DNA of 64,000 nt from Chloroflexi bacterium CFX4 (GTDB taxonomy: Bacteria; Chloroflexota; Anaerolineae; Aggregatilineales; UBA2796). Under the pieces are notes generated by a model. The model did no database searches. It saw nothing but the letters and a program-made list of their open reading frames with translations, and had not been told where the DNA came from. Location: the NCBI GenBank assembly GCA_021404685.1, contig QWHC01000001.1:348501-412500 (forward strand). The letters are read 5' to 3'. Shown here piece after piece: positions 44,649 to 53,475 of this stretch. The translations under genes were made by a program, and so were the position numbers. Within the stretch, counting starts at the first letter, position 1. The number at the start of each line of letters is the position of its first letter.

Positions 44649-47588
44649 ATGCAAATTGCAATCACCCTCAATGGGCAAGCGCGCACGCTAAATAGCCAGC
44701 CGCACGAGACGCTGATGACCGTCTTGCGGCGTGAAGCGCTGTTCAGCGTCAAGCATGGCTGTGAGAGTGGCGAATGCGGCGCTTGCACCGTCCTGATTGA
44801 TGGCAAGCCGACCGTCACCTGTATCACCCTAGCGGCGACTGCCAACGGCAAGGCGATCACGACACTGGAAGCGCTTGCCAGCAAGACGAGCGAAATGCAC
44901 CCCTTGCAGCAGGCGTTTGTGGAAACCGGCGCCATCCAATGCGGCTACTGCACGCCTGCCCAAATCCTGTGTGCGAAAGCACTCCTTGATGAGAAGCCAA
45001 ACCCAACTGAAGCAGAAGTGCGCGCCGCCTTTAACGGCGTGCTGTGCCGCTGCACGGGCTATGTGAAGCCTGTACAGGCAGTCCTGCGTGCGGCGGCAGT
45101 GATGCGCGGCGAAGACGTGCCGCCTGTGGAAGAAGACGAACGCGCCGTGATGCTGCCCGTTGATCTGCTCCGCCCGTTCGGCAGCGATGCACCGCACACC
45201 ACAGACGATAGCGCAACCGATGGCGGCGGCTTGCAGACCATAACGCCCGTGAAGCCGCTGGTCGTGCCGACGACCGACCTGCGCGAGACGGCTGTCATCG
45301 GCAAGCCCGAACAAAAAGTAGATGCGGTGAAGTTGGCGCTGGGCAAGCCCGTCTTTGCCGATGATATTGAGCTGCGTGGAATGCTCTACGGCGCGCTGAT
45401 GACCAGCCCATACGCCCATGCGCGCATCAAGCACATTGATACCAGCAAGGCAAAAGCGATTCACGGCGTTCACGCTGTGCTGACCTATCAAGACGTGCCG
45501 CGTGTGATCTATGCCAGCGGCGGACAGAGCTATCCCAATCCGCCGCCTTATGATCAGGTGAGCCTTGATAGCAAAGTGCGCCACGTTGGCGACCGTGTGG
45601 CGATTGTGGCAGCCGAGTCGCCCGAATTGTGCCAACGCGCCATTGAGGCGATTGAGGTGGAATGGGAAATCTTGCCCGCTGTATTCGATCCGCAAGAGGC
45701 AATCAGCGGCAACGCGCCCATCATTCACGACGAACCTGATGCCGTCAGCATCCACGACGCCTCGCGCAACATCGTTTGCCATATGCACGCCAAAATCGGA
45801 GAGGCGGCACAGGCTTGGGCTGAATCCGACCTGATTGTTGAAGGCGAATATCGCGTTCATCAGGTGCAGCAGGCATCCATCGAGCCGCACATTGTGATCA
45901 GCTATTGGGACGAAGATGAGCGCCTCGTCATTCGCACCAGCACACAAGTGCCGTTCCACGTCCGCCGCATGGTCGCGCCGCTGATCGGCTTGCCCGTGGC
46001 GCGCATTCGCGTCATCAAGCCACGCATTGGCGGTGGCTTTGGCGGCAAACAAGAGATGCTGATCGAAGACCTTGCCGCGCACCTTACGCTTGCCACTGGA
46101 CGCCCGATCCGCTTTGAGTACACCCGCGAACAGGAATTTACCAGTGCGCGCAGCCGCCACCCACAGATTTTGCGCTACAAAAGCGGCGTTAAAAAAGATG
46201 GTACGTTGGTTGGGCAGGAACTTTACATCTTGGGCAACACTGGCGCTTATGGCACACACGGACTGACTGTGCAAACGGTCAGCGGAATGCGCGGCCTGTC
46301 CACCTACAACGCGCCCTACCGCCGCTTTGATTGCGACGTGGTCTACACCAACATTCCGACGCCGGGCGCCTACCGTGGTTATGGCGCGCCGCAAGCGCTT
46401 TTTGCCCTTGAACTTCACATGGAGCAGATCGCGCAAAAGCTCGGCATGGACGTGCTGGCGTTCAAGGCGAAAAACTGGGTGAAAGCGGGCGATCCGCTGC
46501 CGCTGGCAGAGGCGCTCGGCGAAGCACGCGAAGGCTTTCCGCAGCAGGTGGTGACCTCTGGGCTTGCCGAGTGCATTGAATTAGGCGCCAAGGCAATCGG
46601 CTGGCACGAGAAGCGCGGTCAGCCCGGCGAAGGACCTATCAAGCGTGGGATCGGCATGGCAGTCTGTATGCACGGCACAGCCATCGCTGGCTTGGACATG
46701 GGCGCCGCCAGCATCAAGATCAACGATGACGGTTCGTTCAATGTCTTGGTCGGCGGCACTGATCTCGGCACAGGCTCGGATACGGTCATCGCGCAGATCG
46801 TGGCAGAGACGCTTGGCGTGCCGCTCAACAAAATTATCATGTACTCCAGCGATACCGATTTCACGCCCTTTGATACCGGTGCCTATGCCAGCAGCACAAC
46901 CTACATCAGCGGCGGTGCTGCCATGCGTGCCGCTGAGCAAGTGCGCGCTCAAATTCAGAAAGTGGCGGCGCACCTGCTCAAGGTGGCTGACCCTGAGTCG
47001 CTGTGGTTGGCGGATGAGCGCGTCTACGCGCCCGGCGGCAAGTTCGTCACGCTGGAAGCGGTGGCGCTACATTCACTGCACAAGGAAGACCAGCATCAGA
47101 TCATGTCTACTGCCAGCCATATGTCGTATGCCTCGCCGCCGCCCTTCGCCGGGCAATTTGCAGAGGTGGAGATTGATACGCGCACCGGGCAAATGACGGT
47201 CAAAAAATTGGTGATGGCGGTAGATTGCGGCGTGCCGATTAATCCACTAACTGCCTCTGGGCAGGTGGAAGGCGGTATGACGCAAGCGCTTGGCTACGCG
47301 CATTGCGAAGAAATGGTCTATGATGAGCATGGCACGCCCTTGGCAACCAAGTTTGGGGAGTACCACCTCTATCAGGCGGACGAAATGCCTGAGACTCGCG
47401 TGATCTTTGTAGAGACTTACGAGCCAACTGGTCCCTATGGCGCGAAGGCGGTCGCCGAAATTCCGAAGGACGGCGTCGCGCCAGCGCTGGCAAGTGCGAT
47501 CCATGATGCGATTGGCGTCTGGATTCACGAAATTCCGTTCACGCCTGAACGCATTTGGCAGGCAATACAACGCGGCAAGCAAGCCTAG
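44649..47588 (+). CDS. Two-domain molybdenum hydroxylase (aldehyde oxidoreductase type)
   Basis: The 979-residue product joins a [2Fe-2S] domain (CESGECGACTV, then CGYCTPAQI and GVLCRCTGY) to a large molybdopterin subunit of the xanthine dehydrogenase family. The latter shows RIGGGFGGKQE, PGAYRGYGAPQA and a C-terminal catalytic Glu in GAKAVAEIPKDG. A spacer of about 60 residues (PPVEEDERA...) joins the parts. There is no FAD subunit, either fused or adjacent, which is the plan of Desulfovibrio-type aldehyde oxidoreductases rather than xanthine dehydrogenase. The substrate is uncertain, and no XdhC-like accessory gene lies nearby. I use the ATG at 44649. The stop overlaps that of the convergent flippase gene. 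Confidence 0.85.
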   Translation: MQIAITLNGQARTLNSQPHETLMTVLRREALFSVKHGCESGECGACTVLIDGKPTVTCITLAATANGKAITTLEALASKTSEMHPLQQAFVETGAIQCGYCTPAQILCAKALLDEKPNPTEAEVRAAFNGVLCRCTGYVKPVQAVLRAAAVMRGEDVPPVEEDERAVMLPVDLLRPFGSDAPHTTDDSATDGGGLQTITPVKPLVVPTTDLRETAVIGKPEQKVDAVKLALGKPVFADDIELRGMLYGALMTSPYAHARIKHIDTSKAKAIHGVHAVLTYQDVPRVIYASGGQSYPNPPPYDQVSLDSKVRHVGDRVAIVAAESPELCQRAIEAIEVEWEILPAVFDPQEAISGNAPIIHDEPDAVSIHDASRNIVCHMHAKIGEAAQAWAESDLIVEGEYRVHQVQQASIEPHIVISYWDEDERLVIRTSTQVPFHVRRMVAPLIGLPVARIRVIKPRIGGGFGGKQEMLIEDLAAHLTLATGRPIRFEYTREQEFTSARSRHPQILRYKSGVKKDGTLVGQELYILGNTGAYGTHGLTVQTVSGMRGLSTYNAPYRRFDCDVVYTNIPTPGAYRGYGAPQALFALELHMEQIAQKLGMDVLAFKAKNWVKAGDPLPLAEALGEAREGFPQQVVTSGLAECIELGAKAIGWHEKRGQPGEGPIKRGIGMAVCMHGTAIAGLDMGAASIKINDDGSFNVLVGGTDLGTGSDTVIAQIVAETLGVPLNKIIMYSSDTDFTPFDTGAYASSTTYISGGAAMRAAEQVRAQIQKVAAHLLKVADPESLWLADERVYAPGGKFVTLEAVALHSLHKEDQHQIMSTASHMSYASPPPFAGQFAEVEIDTRTGQMTVKKLVMAVDCGVPINPLTASGQVEGGMTQALGYAHCEEMVYDEHGTPLATKFGEYHLYQADEMPETRVIFVETYEPTGPYGAKAVAEIPKDGVAPALASAIHDAIGVWIHEIPFTPERIWQAIQRGKQA

Positions 47589-48787
47589 CGCAGCGCGAAG
47601 GCATAGAACACCGTCAGCAGCGCCGTGATCGCCACACGCAAAACTGCCACCGCGATCACGCCGCTGCCTGCCCACAGCACGTTGCCAATCACCAGCAGCA
47701 GCACGCCGACGATGACGGCGATTGCCACATATGCCTGCCGATCCTGCACGGTCAGCGCTGCCAGCAGCGGCGTCGCTGCACAAATCGGCAGCACCATGCC
47801 ACACTGCACAATCAGGATTGGCACGCTTGACGCATAAACTGCGCCAAGCACCACAGGCGCGATCACATCCGCAAAGGTGATCGGCAGCACGCTCAGCGGA
47901 ATGCTGATCAGCAGCCAGAGCAATCCATCACGCCGTAAGCGCAGGCGAAACGCCGCCTGATCGCGCCGCAAGGCAACGTAGCGCGGCAAAATGACCACAC
48001 CCCAGACGGTCGGCACGATGATGATCAGATTGAGCAGGCGGAACGGTGCTGCATAGAGCGCTAAAGCGCGCTCACCATACAGTGCCTGCACGGCATATGA
48101 ATCTACGGCGTGAAAGGCAGCGCTGAAGGCGGCAATCAAGGTGAAACCAAAGGCGGCGCGCAGTAGTGCGTGCAACGAAATATCTGCTAGGCTAGCGCTT
48201 TGCCCGTGCCGCCGCCATGCCCGCTGTAGCAGCAGCAGCCCAAAGCCATGCCCAAGCCCAAGCGCCGCTATAAGCGTGGTGGCGCCTTCCTGCCCTTGCG
48301 CTAGGCTGATCAGCGTGCAGGCAACGGTCAACCCTGAGATAAAAACTTGGGTGAACCCTTCTAATTGCCCAACCTGCCGCGCCTTGCCAAGCCCGATCAG
48401 CGCAGCGGCATAAGCGCGCATCGCGCCACGCGGCAGTAAGCCCAAACCACCGATCAGCAGCAGGTCGGCGCGCCCGAAAGTGGTGGTCAGCGCCGCAAGG
48501 CTGACCATGCCCACGATGAGCGCCACACCGATGCCCAAACGTAAGCCAATGGCACGGCGCAGCAAAGAGTTGCCGCCGCGCTGCGCTGAAAGTTCACGGG
48601 TGAGGATCGGATCAAGCCCAAACTCTGCCAGCACGCCCACCAACCCAAGCGTTGTAGTCGCCAGCGAATAGGCGCCAAAGGCAGGCGCGGAGAGCAGGCG
48701 CACCCATAGCAGCCCAACCAGCGCGCTGAGCAGCATTCCGCCGCCCCGACTGCTGAGCAGGGCAAGAAAATCAAGTGCAAGGTGCAT
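47585..48787 (-). CDS. Wzx-like polysaccharide flippase
   Basis: The 400-residue protein has about 12 hydrophobic helices over its length and the N-terminal pattern LLSSRGGGMLLSALVGLLWVRLLSAPAFGAYSLATTTLGLV, which is typical of the MOP/Wzx polysaccharide exporter superfamily. It would move lipid-linked sugar units across the membrane. No glycosyltransferase cluster is in sight; neighbours are a molybdenum hydroxylase and an MscS channel. Its stop overlaps the convergent hydroxylase stop by 4 bp (CTAG). Confidence 0.8.
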   Translation of the reverse strand: MHLALDFLALLSSRGGGMLLSALVGLLWVRLLSAPAFGAYSLATTTLGLVGVLAEFGLDPILTRELSAQRGGNSLLRRAIGLRLGIGVALIVGMVSLAALTTTFGRADLLLIGGLGLLPRGAMRAYAAALIGLGKARQVGQLEGFTQVFISGLTVACTLISLAQGQEGATTLIAALGLGHGFGLLLLQRAWRRHGQSASLADISLHALLRAAFGFTLIAAFSAAFHAVDSYAVQALYGERALALYAAPFRLLNLIIIVPTVWGVVILPRYVALRRDQAAFRLRLRRDGLLWLLISIPLSVLPITFADVIAPVVLGAVYASSVPILIVQCGMVLPICAATPLLAALTVQDRQAYVAIAVIVGVLLLVIGNVLWAGSGVIAVAVLRVAITALLTVFYAFALR

Positions 48788-48815
48788 GTGCTGTGAGCCT
48801 TTCGCTTAGGGTTGC

Positions 48816-48821
48816 TATAAT
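48816..48821 (+). promoter_or_regulatory. -10 box for the MscS-like gene
   Basis: A perfect TATAAT lies 41 bp before the ATG of the MscS-like channel gene. The -35 region is not recognisable. Confidence 0.45.
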
Positions 48822-48862
48822 AGCACTGTTTTTCGGCACAAGCGCACACGAGGTGTATTGGT

Positions 48863-49960
48863 ATGCCCTTCGATTCCCTTATGAACGAGATCGCTCCCAT
48901 GCTGCGCGAAATTGGCTTGCGCGTTTTGTTGGCGGTGCTGGCGCTGCTGCTCACTTGGGCAATGCGGCGCGTGCTGCTGCGGTTGATCCTTGTGCCGTTT
49001 CGCCGCCGCCTAGAGCGCACGCCGCTCGGTGCCGCTGTTATGGATGTGCTGAGCCAACCGATCTTGATTGGCATTTTGGCGTTGGGCATCTTCATCGCCA
49101 TGCTAATTTTAGGCATTGATCCGCGCCAAGATACCCTGTTGCGCGCATTGATCAACACGCTGTTGTTTTTGGCAGTCGCAAGTGCTATCTACCGCGTTGT
49201 GCTGGTTGTGAAGCTGGCAGATGGGCTTTCCAGCGCCACAGGTGTCATCATAGACAGGCGCCTAGAGCCGTTTTTGAACGCCGCCTTGCGATTGGTGGTC
49301 ATTGTGCTGGCTGCCTCGGTCATCCTGCAAGAATGGGGCGTGAACGTCAGCGCGATTGTGGCGGGCTTGGGCGTTGGGACGTTGGGCATCTCGCTGGCGG
49401 CGCAAGATACAGTGGCGAACCTGTTCGGCTTCGTCTCGATTGTGGCGGATCGTCCCTTTGGCGTGGGCGATTACATCGCCGTGCAGGATATTGAAGGCAC
49501 TGTGGAGCATGTCGGCTTGCGCTCCACTGCCATTCGCAAGATGGATCAATCGCGGGTGATGATTCCAAACAGCGTGCTGAACAAAGTTGCCATCTCGAAC
49601 TGGTCGCGCTTGCAGAAGCGCCGCTTTCAACTAACGCTGAACGCACCTGCCGATGCACAACACACCCAAATGGAGTGGCTGCTTTCCAGCCTGCGCCAAA
49701 TGCTGAGCGAACTGCCCAAGGTTGAGCATGATACCAGCGTTGTCTTGTTCACCAAGATCAACGACAACGGCACGCTGCTGATCGAGCTGCGCGGCTACAT
49801 CTTAGAGGTGCCTTGGGTGAACTACATGCGCGAGGTCGAGCGCATCAACCTTGAGGCGCTCAGCCTGCTGCGCCGTATGGCAACCATCGATCCGCGCCGC
49901 AGCACGGGCTTTTTGCCGCAGGCACCCGTCATCTCCGACGAGAATCGGCAGACCAACTAG
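48863..49960 (+). CDS. MscS-family mechanosensitive channel
   Basis: The 365-residue product has about four hydrophobic helices and the pore helix with small residues VGTLGISLAAQDTVANLFG, followed by the beta-domain FGVGDYIAVQDIEGTVEHVGLRSTAIRKMD and IPNSVLNKVAISNWS, which are diagnostic of MscS. The C-terminal alpha-beta domain is normal in length. It releases solutes on osmotic down-shock. The stop overlaps that of the convergent mvaD gene by 4 bp. Confidence 0.92.
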   Translation: MPFDSLMNEIAPMLREIGLRVLLAVLALLLTWAMRRVLLRLILVPFRRRLERTPLGAAVMDVLSQPILIGILALGIFIAMLILGIDPRQDTLLRALINTLLFLAVASAIYRVVLVVKLADGLSSATGVIIDRRLEPFLNAALRLVVIVLAASVILQEWGVNVSAIVAGLGVGTLGISLAAQDTVANLFGFVSIVADRPFGVGDYIAVQDIEGTVEHVGLRSTAIRKMDQSRVMIPNSVLNKVAISNWSRLQKRRFQLTLNAPADAQHTQMEWLLSSLRQMLSELPKVEHDTSVVLFTKINDNGTLLIELRGYILEVPWVNYMREVERINLEALSLLRRMATIDPRRSTGFLPQAPVISDENRQTN

Positions 49961-50934
49961 CCCTCCAGCCATGCCGCGCCACCGACCTGTGCCGCGCGCA
50001 CCTCTAGCACGCCGCTGATGGCGTGTAGCTCAGCGCGCACTCGTTCTAAGGCATTCGGCAGGCAGATGCAATGCACATTAGCGCCGGCATCAATGGTATA
50101 GCAAACGCCGACGCCTTCAGCACGCAACTGACGCACACGCCGCATGATGGCAACCGTCGGCGGCAGCCAATAAAGCAGTGGTGGCGTGCTGGTCTGCATC
50201 ACGGCGTGCATCATATCAGAGTCGTGTTCGACCACACGCGCTAGGCGCTCAAAATCGCGCGCCAGCACTGCCTGCACGCAATCTTCAAAGCGGGCGGGCG
50301 CTGTGGCAACACGCGCCGCTTGCAGCGGGCTGCTATCCGCCAACTGATGCCCTTCTGTGCTGCCCGTTGCCTTGTGTTCGGTGCTGATGATCGCCACTAA
50401 GTCGGTAAGTTGCCAATGTTCGGCAGGTGCGATGCTCTCTGCATAGCTGCTGGCATGATCCGTTCCCATATGCCAGACCACAAAACCGTTTGGCACGCTG
50501 CGCGCTGCCGAACCAGAGCCACGCCGCGCATAGGCGCTTAATTCGGCTTCGGTCAGCTTCAGGTCAAGGGCAGCCGCCGCCGCCAGCGAAAGCGCCGCGA
50601 AGGCTGAGGCGGAGGACGCAATGCCGGCGCCAGCAGGAAAGTTATTGTGTGAGATCACCTCTGCGGAGAGCGCGCTGCCCGCCAAGCGCCGCGCATAGTC
50701 CAGATGTGCCGAGATGCGCGCAAGGCTGTTGCCCTGCATGGCTTGATCATCAACAAGGGCGCGATCTGCCGTAAGATCAGCGCTGAAGCGCACTGTGGTG
50801 CGCGTGAACAGACCGCCCAAATTCATTGAGAGCGACGGATTAGCGGGCAGCCGTAGGGCGTGGTCACGGTTGCCCCAGTATTTGATGAACGCGATATTGC
50901 TATAGGCGCAAGCAGTGGCTTGGTTGTTTGGCAC
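49957..50934 (-). CDS. mvaD: Diphosphomevalonate (or phosphomevalonate) decarboxylase
   Basis: The enzyme makes isopentenyl (di)phosphate by ATP-driven decarboxylation in the mevalonate pathway. The 325-residue GHMP-family product has NIAFIKYWGNRD, LPANPSLSMNL, the ATP loop PAGAGIASSASAFAAL, RRGSGSAARS and the catalytic Asp in YTIDAGANVH. The usual Lys of KYWGK is Asn here. Some Chloroflexota (Roseiflexus) are known to use a phosphomevalonate decarboxylase with isopentenyl phosphate kinase, so the exact substrate is open. No other mevalonate genes are in the window. It lies 22 bp downstream of the serine-hydrolase gene. Confidence 0.85.
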   Translation of the reverse strand: MPNNQATACAYSNIAFIKYWGNRDHALRLPANPSLSMNLGGLFTRTTVRFSADLTADRALVDDQAMQGNSLARISAHLDYARRLAGSALSAEVISHNNFPAGAGIASSASAFAALSLAAAAALDLKLTEAELSAYARRGSGSAARSVPNGFVVWHMGTDHASSYAESIAPAEHWQLTDLVAIISTEHKATGSTEGHQLADSSPLQAARVATAPARFEDCVQAVLARDFERLARVVEHDSDMMHAVMQTSTPPLLYWLPPTVAIMRRVRQLRAEGVGVCYTIDAGANVHCICLPNALERVRAELHAISGVLEVRAAQVGGAAWLEG

Positions 50935-50956
50935 AGCGAATCCTTACGGTGCGTGA

Positions 50957-52678
50957 TTATGGGCGAACGAAAGAAGGCGGTGGTTTATCCACACCGCAAT
51001 TTGGGAAACCATAGCAGGCATCTGGCTCAAGGTAGCCGTTGGCATCAAAGCGTCCGTTGCGGATATTGGTGAAATCGAGCTTCTCGACGCTGGAGGGCAT
51101 CACGCAATCCAGTGCAGTCAGCGGATTTTCGGGCGTGCGCGCATTGACCATCGGCTGGCTAGGGTTAAAGTAGTTGTAGACGATCCGCGAAATGCCTTCC
51201 ATCATCTCCCACAGGGCGATATTGCCAACCTGCTGACCGGGCAACAGGCGCTCCCAGGTGTAGATGACCAAGATATAGTTGCCGCCGGGCGTGTAGACAA
51301 TGGCAGCATCGTTATTGTTCCAGCTTTGGTTGCCGGGCGCCCAGCCGTTCTTATGGGCAACACGGGTGCCGGGCGGCACGCCCAGCTCAATCATGCGCCC
51401 GATGATGTTGCCGCTGAGCAGCTCAAGCATTTGCTGGCATTCGTTTTGGGTGAATTGTTCCGGCGCGGCGGCTGCCAAACCGCTGCCATATTCGGCGCAG
51501 TCGTAAAGCTGTTGGAGCAGGATCGCCATATCTTCTGGTGTGGTGCGGCTCCAACGATCAGGGCGTGCGTCAAAATTTGGGTTAGGAACGGGCGGTGGAT
51601 TGTCGTTGATGCTCCACAAGTCCGATGAGCCGACCCATAAGGGCGCGTTGATGAAGGTGTAGCGCGCACCGACCTGTTTCATGGTCTCGTTCACTTGGCG
51701 CAAGCCATCAGCGAGTTTGGCGCGTGCATTGGCGCCTTGCCCTGTCACCTGCATCAAAAAGTTGGAAGATTCGTTGATGCTGCACAGGATAGAGCTTGCC
51801 ATCAACCAACGAATGTCCGGCTGCGGCGTGAAGTTCAACTGGGCAAAGGTGTTGAGCAGGATCGGGATTTTCACGGTGCTGGCGGAAGAATAGGCAATAT
51901 CGCCGTTGATCCACATCTCAGCGCCGTCTTGCAGATCAATTACACCAACTGAGGCGAGCGTATCGGGTCCGTTCGGCACAAAATTACGGCTCTGCACATA
52001 TTGCAGAATGGCAGCGCGCAAAGTTGCCATATCAGCCGCTTTTGCGCCTTCGTTTTGCATGGGCAGCTTGGCAGTGCGGTTCAGCGGGCGGAAGAGTGCC
52101 TCTTCGACAATCGGGATCGCCCGATCTACATCGAGGCGTGTGCCAGCCGCGCCGGCACCAAAGCTGAGCGTGTTCAGGTCAAAGTTGCCGCTGCTGGCAG
52201 CCTGATCATAGCGGCGCGCAATATCGTCAAGCACTTCGCGCAGGCGCGCTTCCGAATAATCCGCGATAAGTGGCACGCTGATCGGGTTGGTTGGGCGCCG
52301 CCAGAGGTAATTCCAGAAATCCTGCCAATAGCTGTTGCTAAGCGCTGTTTGGGCGCGGATTTCTGCCTGCATTTGGTCGCTTTTCACCACAAAACCAATG
52401 CTGGCGGGCAAAAGCTGAATGGGATGCCCAAGATATTCAAGCGTGATGGGCTGTTGGTAAATGTTTTCCCAGGCGGCAACCGCTTCGGCAAGGCGCAGAC
52501 CGCTGACTGGCACGCCTGCCACCGTAATATCGGTCTGCAAGCGTTCGCGGCTTTCCTCAAAGCGCACCAATTCAAGGGCAAACAGCACGAGGGCTGCGAT
52601 CAACAGCAGCCCAGAGAGAATGCCCAACACAGGCAACCGCACCGCCTGCCGCCGAGAGCCTAAGCCCGTCACAGACAT
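50957..52678 (-). CDS. Membrane-anchored beta-lactamase-like serine hydrolase
   Basis: The 573-residue product has an N-terminal membrane helix (about 16-37), a PG-binding-4/VanW-like domain (TVAGVPVSGLRLAEAVAAWE, about 50-210), and a C-terminal penicillin-binding / class A beta-lactamase-like domain. The catalytic SxxK is S-T-V-K in SSASTVKIPILL, SSN in NESSNFLM fits the S-x-N site, and KNG in AHKNGWAPG fits the KTG site. It probably acts on cell-wall peptides outside the membrane. The ATG at 52678 with GGGAG 9 bp upstream is preferred to a GTG at 52696. The 275 bp before it hold no gene that I can support. Confidence 0.8.
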   Translation of the reverse strand: MSVTGLGSRRQAVRLPVLGILSGLLLIAALVLFALELVRFEESRERLQTDITVAGVPVSGLRLAEAVAAWENIYQQPITLEYLGHPIQLLPASIGFVVKSDQMQAEIRAQTALSNSYWQDFWNYLWRRPTNPISVPLIADYSEARLREVLDDIARRYDQAASSGNFDLNTLSFGAGAAGTRLDVDRAIPIVEEALFRPLNRTAKLPMQNEGAKAADMATLRAAILQYVQSRNFVPNGPDTLASVGVIDLQDGAEMWINGDIAYSSASTVKIPILLNTFAQLNFTPQPDIRWLMASSILCSINESSNFLMQVTGQGANARAKLADGLRQVNETMKQVGARYTFINAPLWVGSSDLWSINDNPPPVPNPNFDARPDRWSRTTPEDMAILLQQLYDCAEYGSGLAAAAPEQFTQNECQQMLELLSGNIIGRMIELGVPPGTRVAHKNGWAPGNQSWNNNDAAIVYTPGGNYILVIYTWERLLPGQQVGNIALWEMMEGISRIVYNYFNPSQPMVNARTPENPLTALDCVMPSSVEKLDFTNIRNGRFDANGYLEPDACYGFPNCGVDKPPPSFVRP

Positions 52679-52953
52679 ACACAACAACTCCCACACTCAA
52701 ATTCGGCGGCACATTATAGCCGATGCTGCGCCTTGAATCTAGCTTTTGGCGCAGCACTTAGCCTGCTCTTAAGTATGGAAGTTCGCTCCAAATTCGGGTT
52801 GCACGCTAAGGCTTGGCAAGGGTCTTCGGAGGCACTATGCACACGATACACAACAAACTGCCCCTTGCGTTGGGCAGGCGTCTGCGGTTATCGCAGCGCA
52901 CTGTTCAGCAAGGGGCGCGCAGCACGGCTTGGGAGTGTCCCGTCCGTCAGGTG

Positions 52954-53382
52954 CTAGTGGCAGCCGCAGCTACCGCCCTCAGCGGCGCTGTTCTCGCCCT
53001 TCGTCTTGAAGGAACTGCCGCAGCCGCAGCTGGAAACAGCGTTCGGATTATCAATGCGGAAGCCGCCGCCCATCAGGCTATCTACAAAGTCAATGGTAGC
53101 GCCGCCTACATACATCAGGCTGGTTGGGTCAATCACAAGGCGCACGCCATCCACTTCAATCTGTGTGTCATACTCTTGCGGGCTGCCCTCAAACGCCATG
53201 CCATACTGCAAGCCTGAGCAACCACCGCCCGAAACAAAGACGCGCAGTGCATGGTTCGGAATATTGCGCGCAACCAACAATTCTTTGATCTTGGCGGAAG
53301 CCGTAGGCGTCACCACCAGCACGGGCGTCTCAACCGCCTCAGTCTCGATTTGTACGTTGGGTTGTTCTAGCAGGTCGGTCAT
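52954..53382 (-). CDS. erpA: A-type iron-sulfur carrier protein
   Basis: A-type carriers receive and pass on Fe-S clusters. The 142-residue product has the three ligand Cys: C55 in GGGCSGLQYG, and C119 and C121 in SSCGCGSSF. It goes on for 20 residues beyond the usual end, with another Cys pair at 139 and 141 (GGSCGCH). The ATG at 53382 has GAGAGG upstream and is preferred to 53439, which is upstream of a promoter-like site. Its own promoter with an inverted repeat lies at 53430-53458. Fe-S enzymes in the window that it could serve are RimO and the molybdenum hydroxylase. Confidence 0.9.
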   Translation of the reverse strand: MTDLLEQPNVQIETEAVETPVLVVTPTASAKIKELLVARNIPNHALRVFVSGGGCSGLQYGMAFEGSPQEYDTQIEVDGVRLVIDPTSLMYVGGATIDFVDSLMGGGFRIDNPNAVSSCGCGSSFKTKGENSAAEGGSCGCH

Positions 53383-53429
53383 GGCGTTTTGCCTCTCTCG
53401 CAGGAAAAATTTACGGAATGCTTTGAAGA

Positions 53430-53458
53430 AGTCTAGCACAGCCTGTCAAGGCTGTCAA
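53430..53458 (-). promoter_or_regulatory. Promoter with operator-like palindrome for the carrier gene
   Basis: On the minus strand TTGACA (53458-53453) and TAGACT (53435-53430) are 17 bp apart. The spacer contains ACAGCCT-TGAC-AGGCTGT, a perfect 7-bp inverted repeat, placed where a repressor would block polymerase. Confidence 0.6.
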
Positions 53459-53475
53459 TAAAAAAGACGGGCATC

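Noticed and set aside
44829..46436. 535-residue antisense frame inside the molybdenum hydroxylase
   Set aside because: It is a composition shadow of a GC-rich gene with clear cofactor motifs on the plus strand.
52813..53217. 134-residue plus-strand frame near the Fe-S carrier
   Set aside because: It overlaps the carrier gene antisense, and the part outside it has no similarity or ribosome site.
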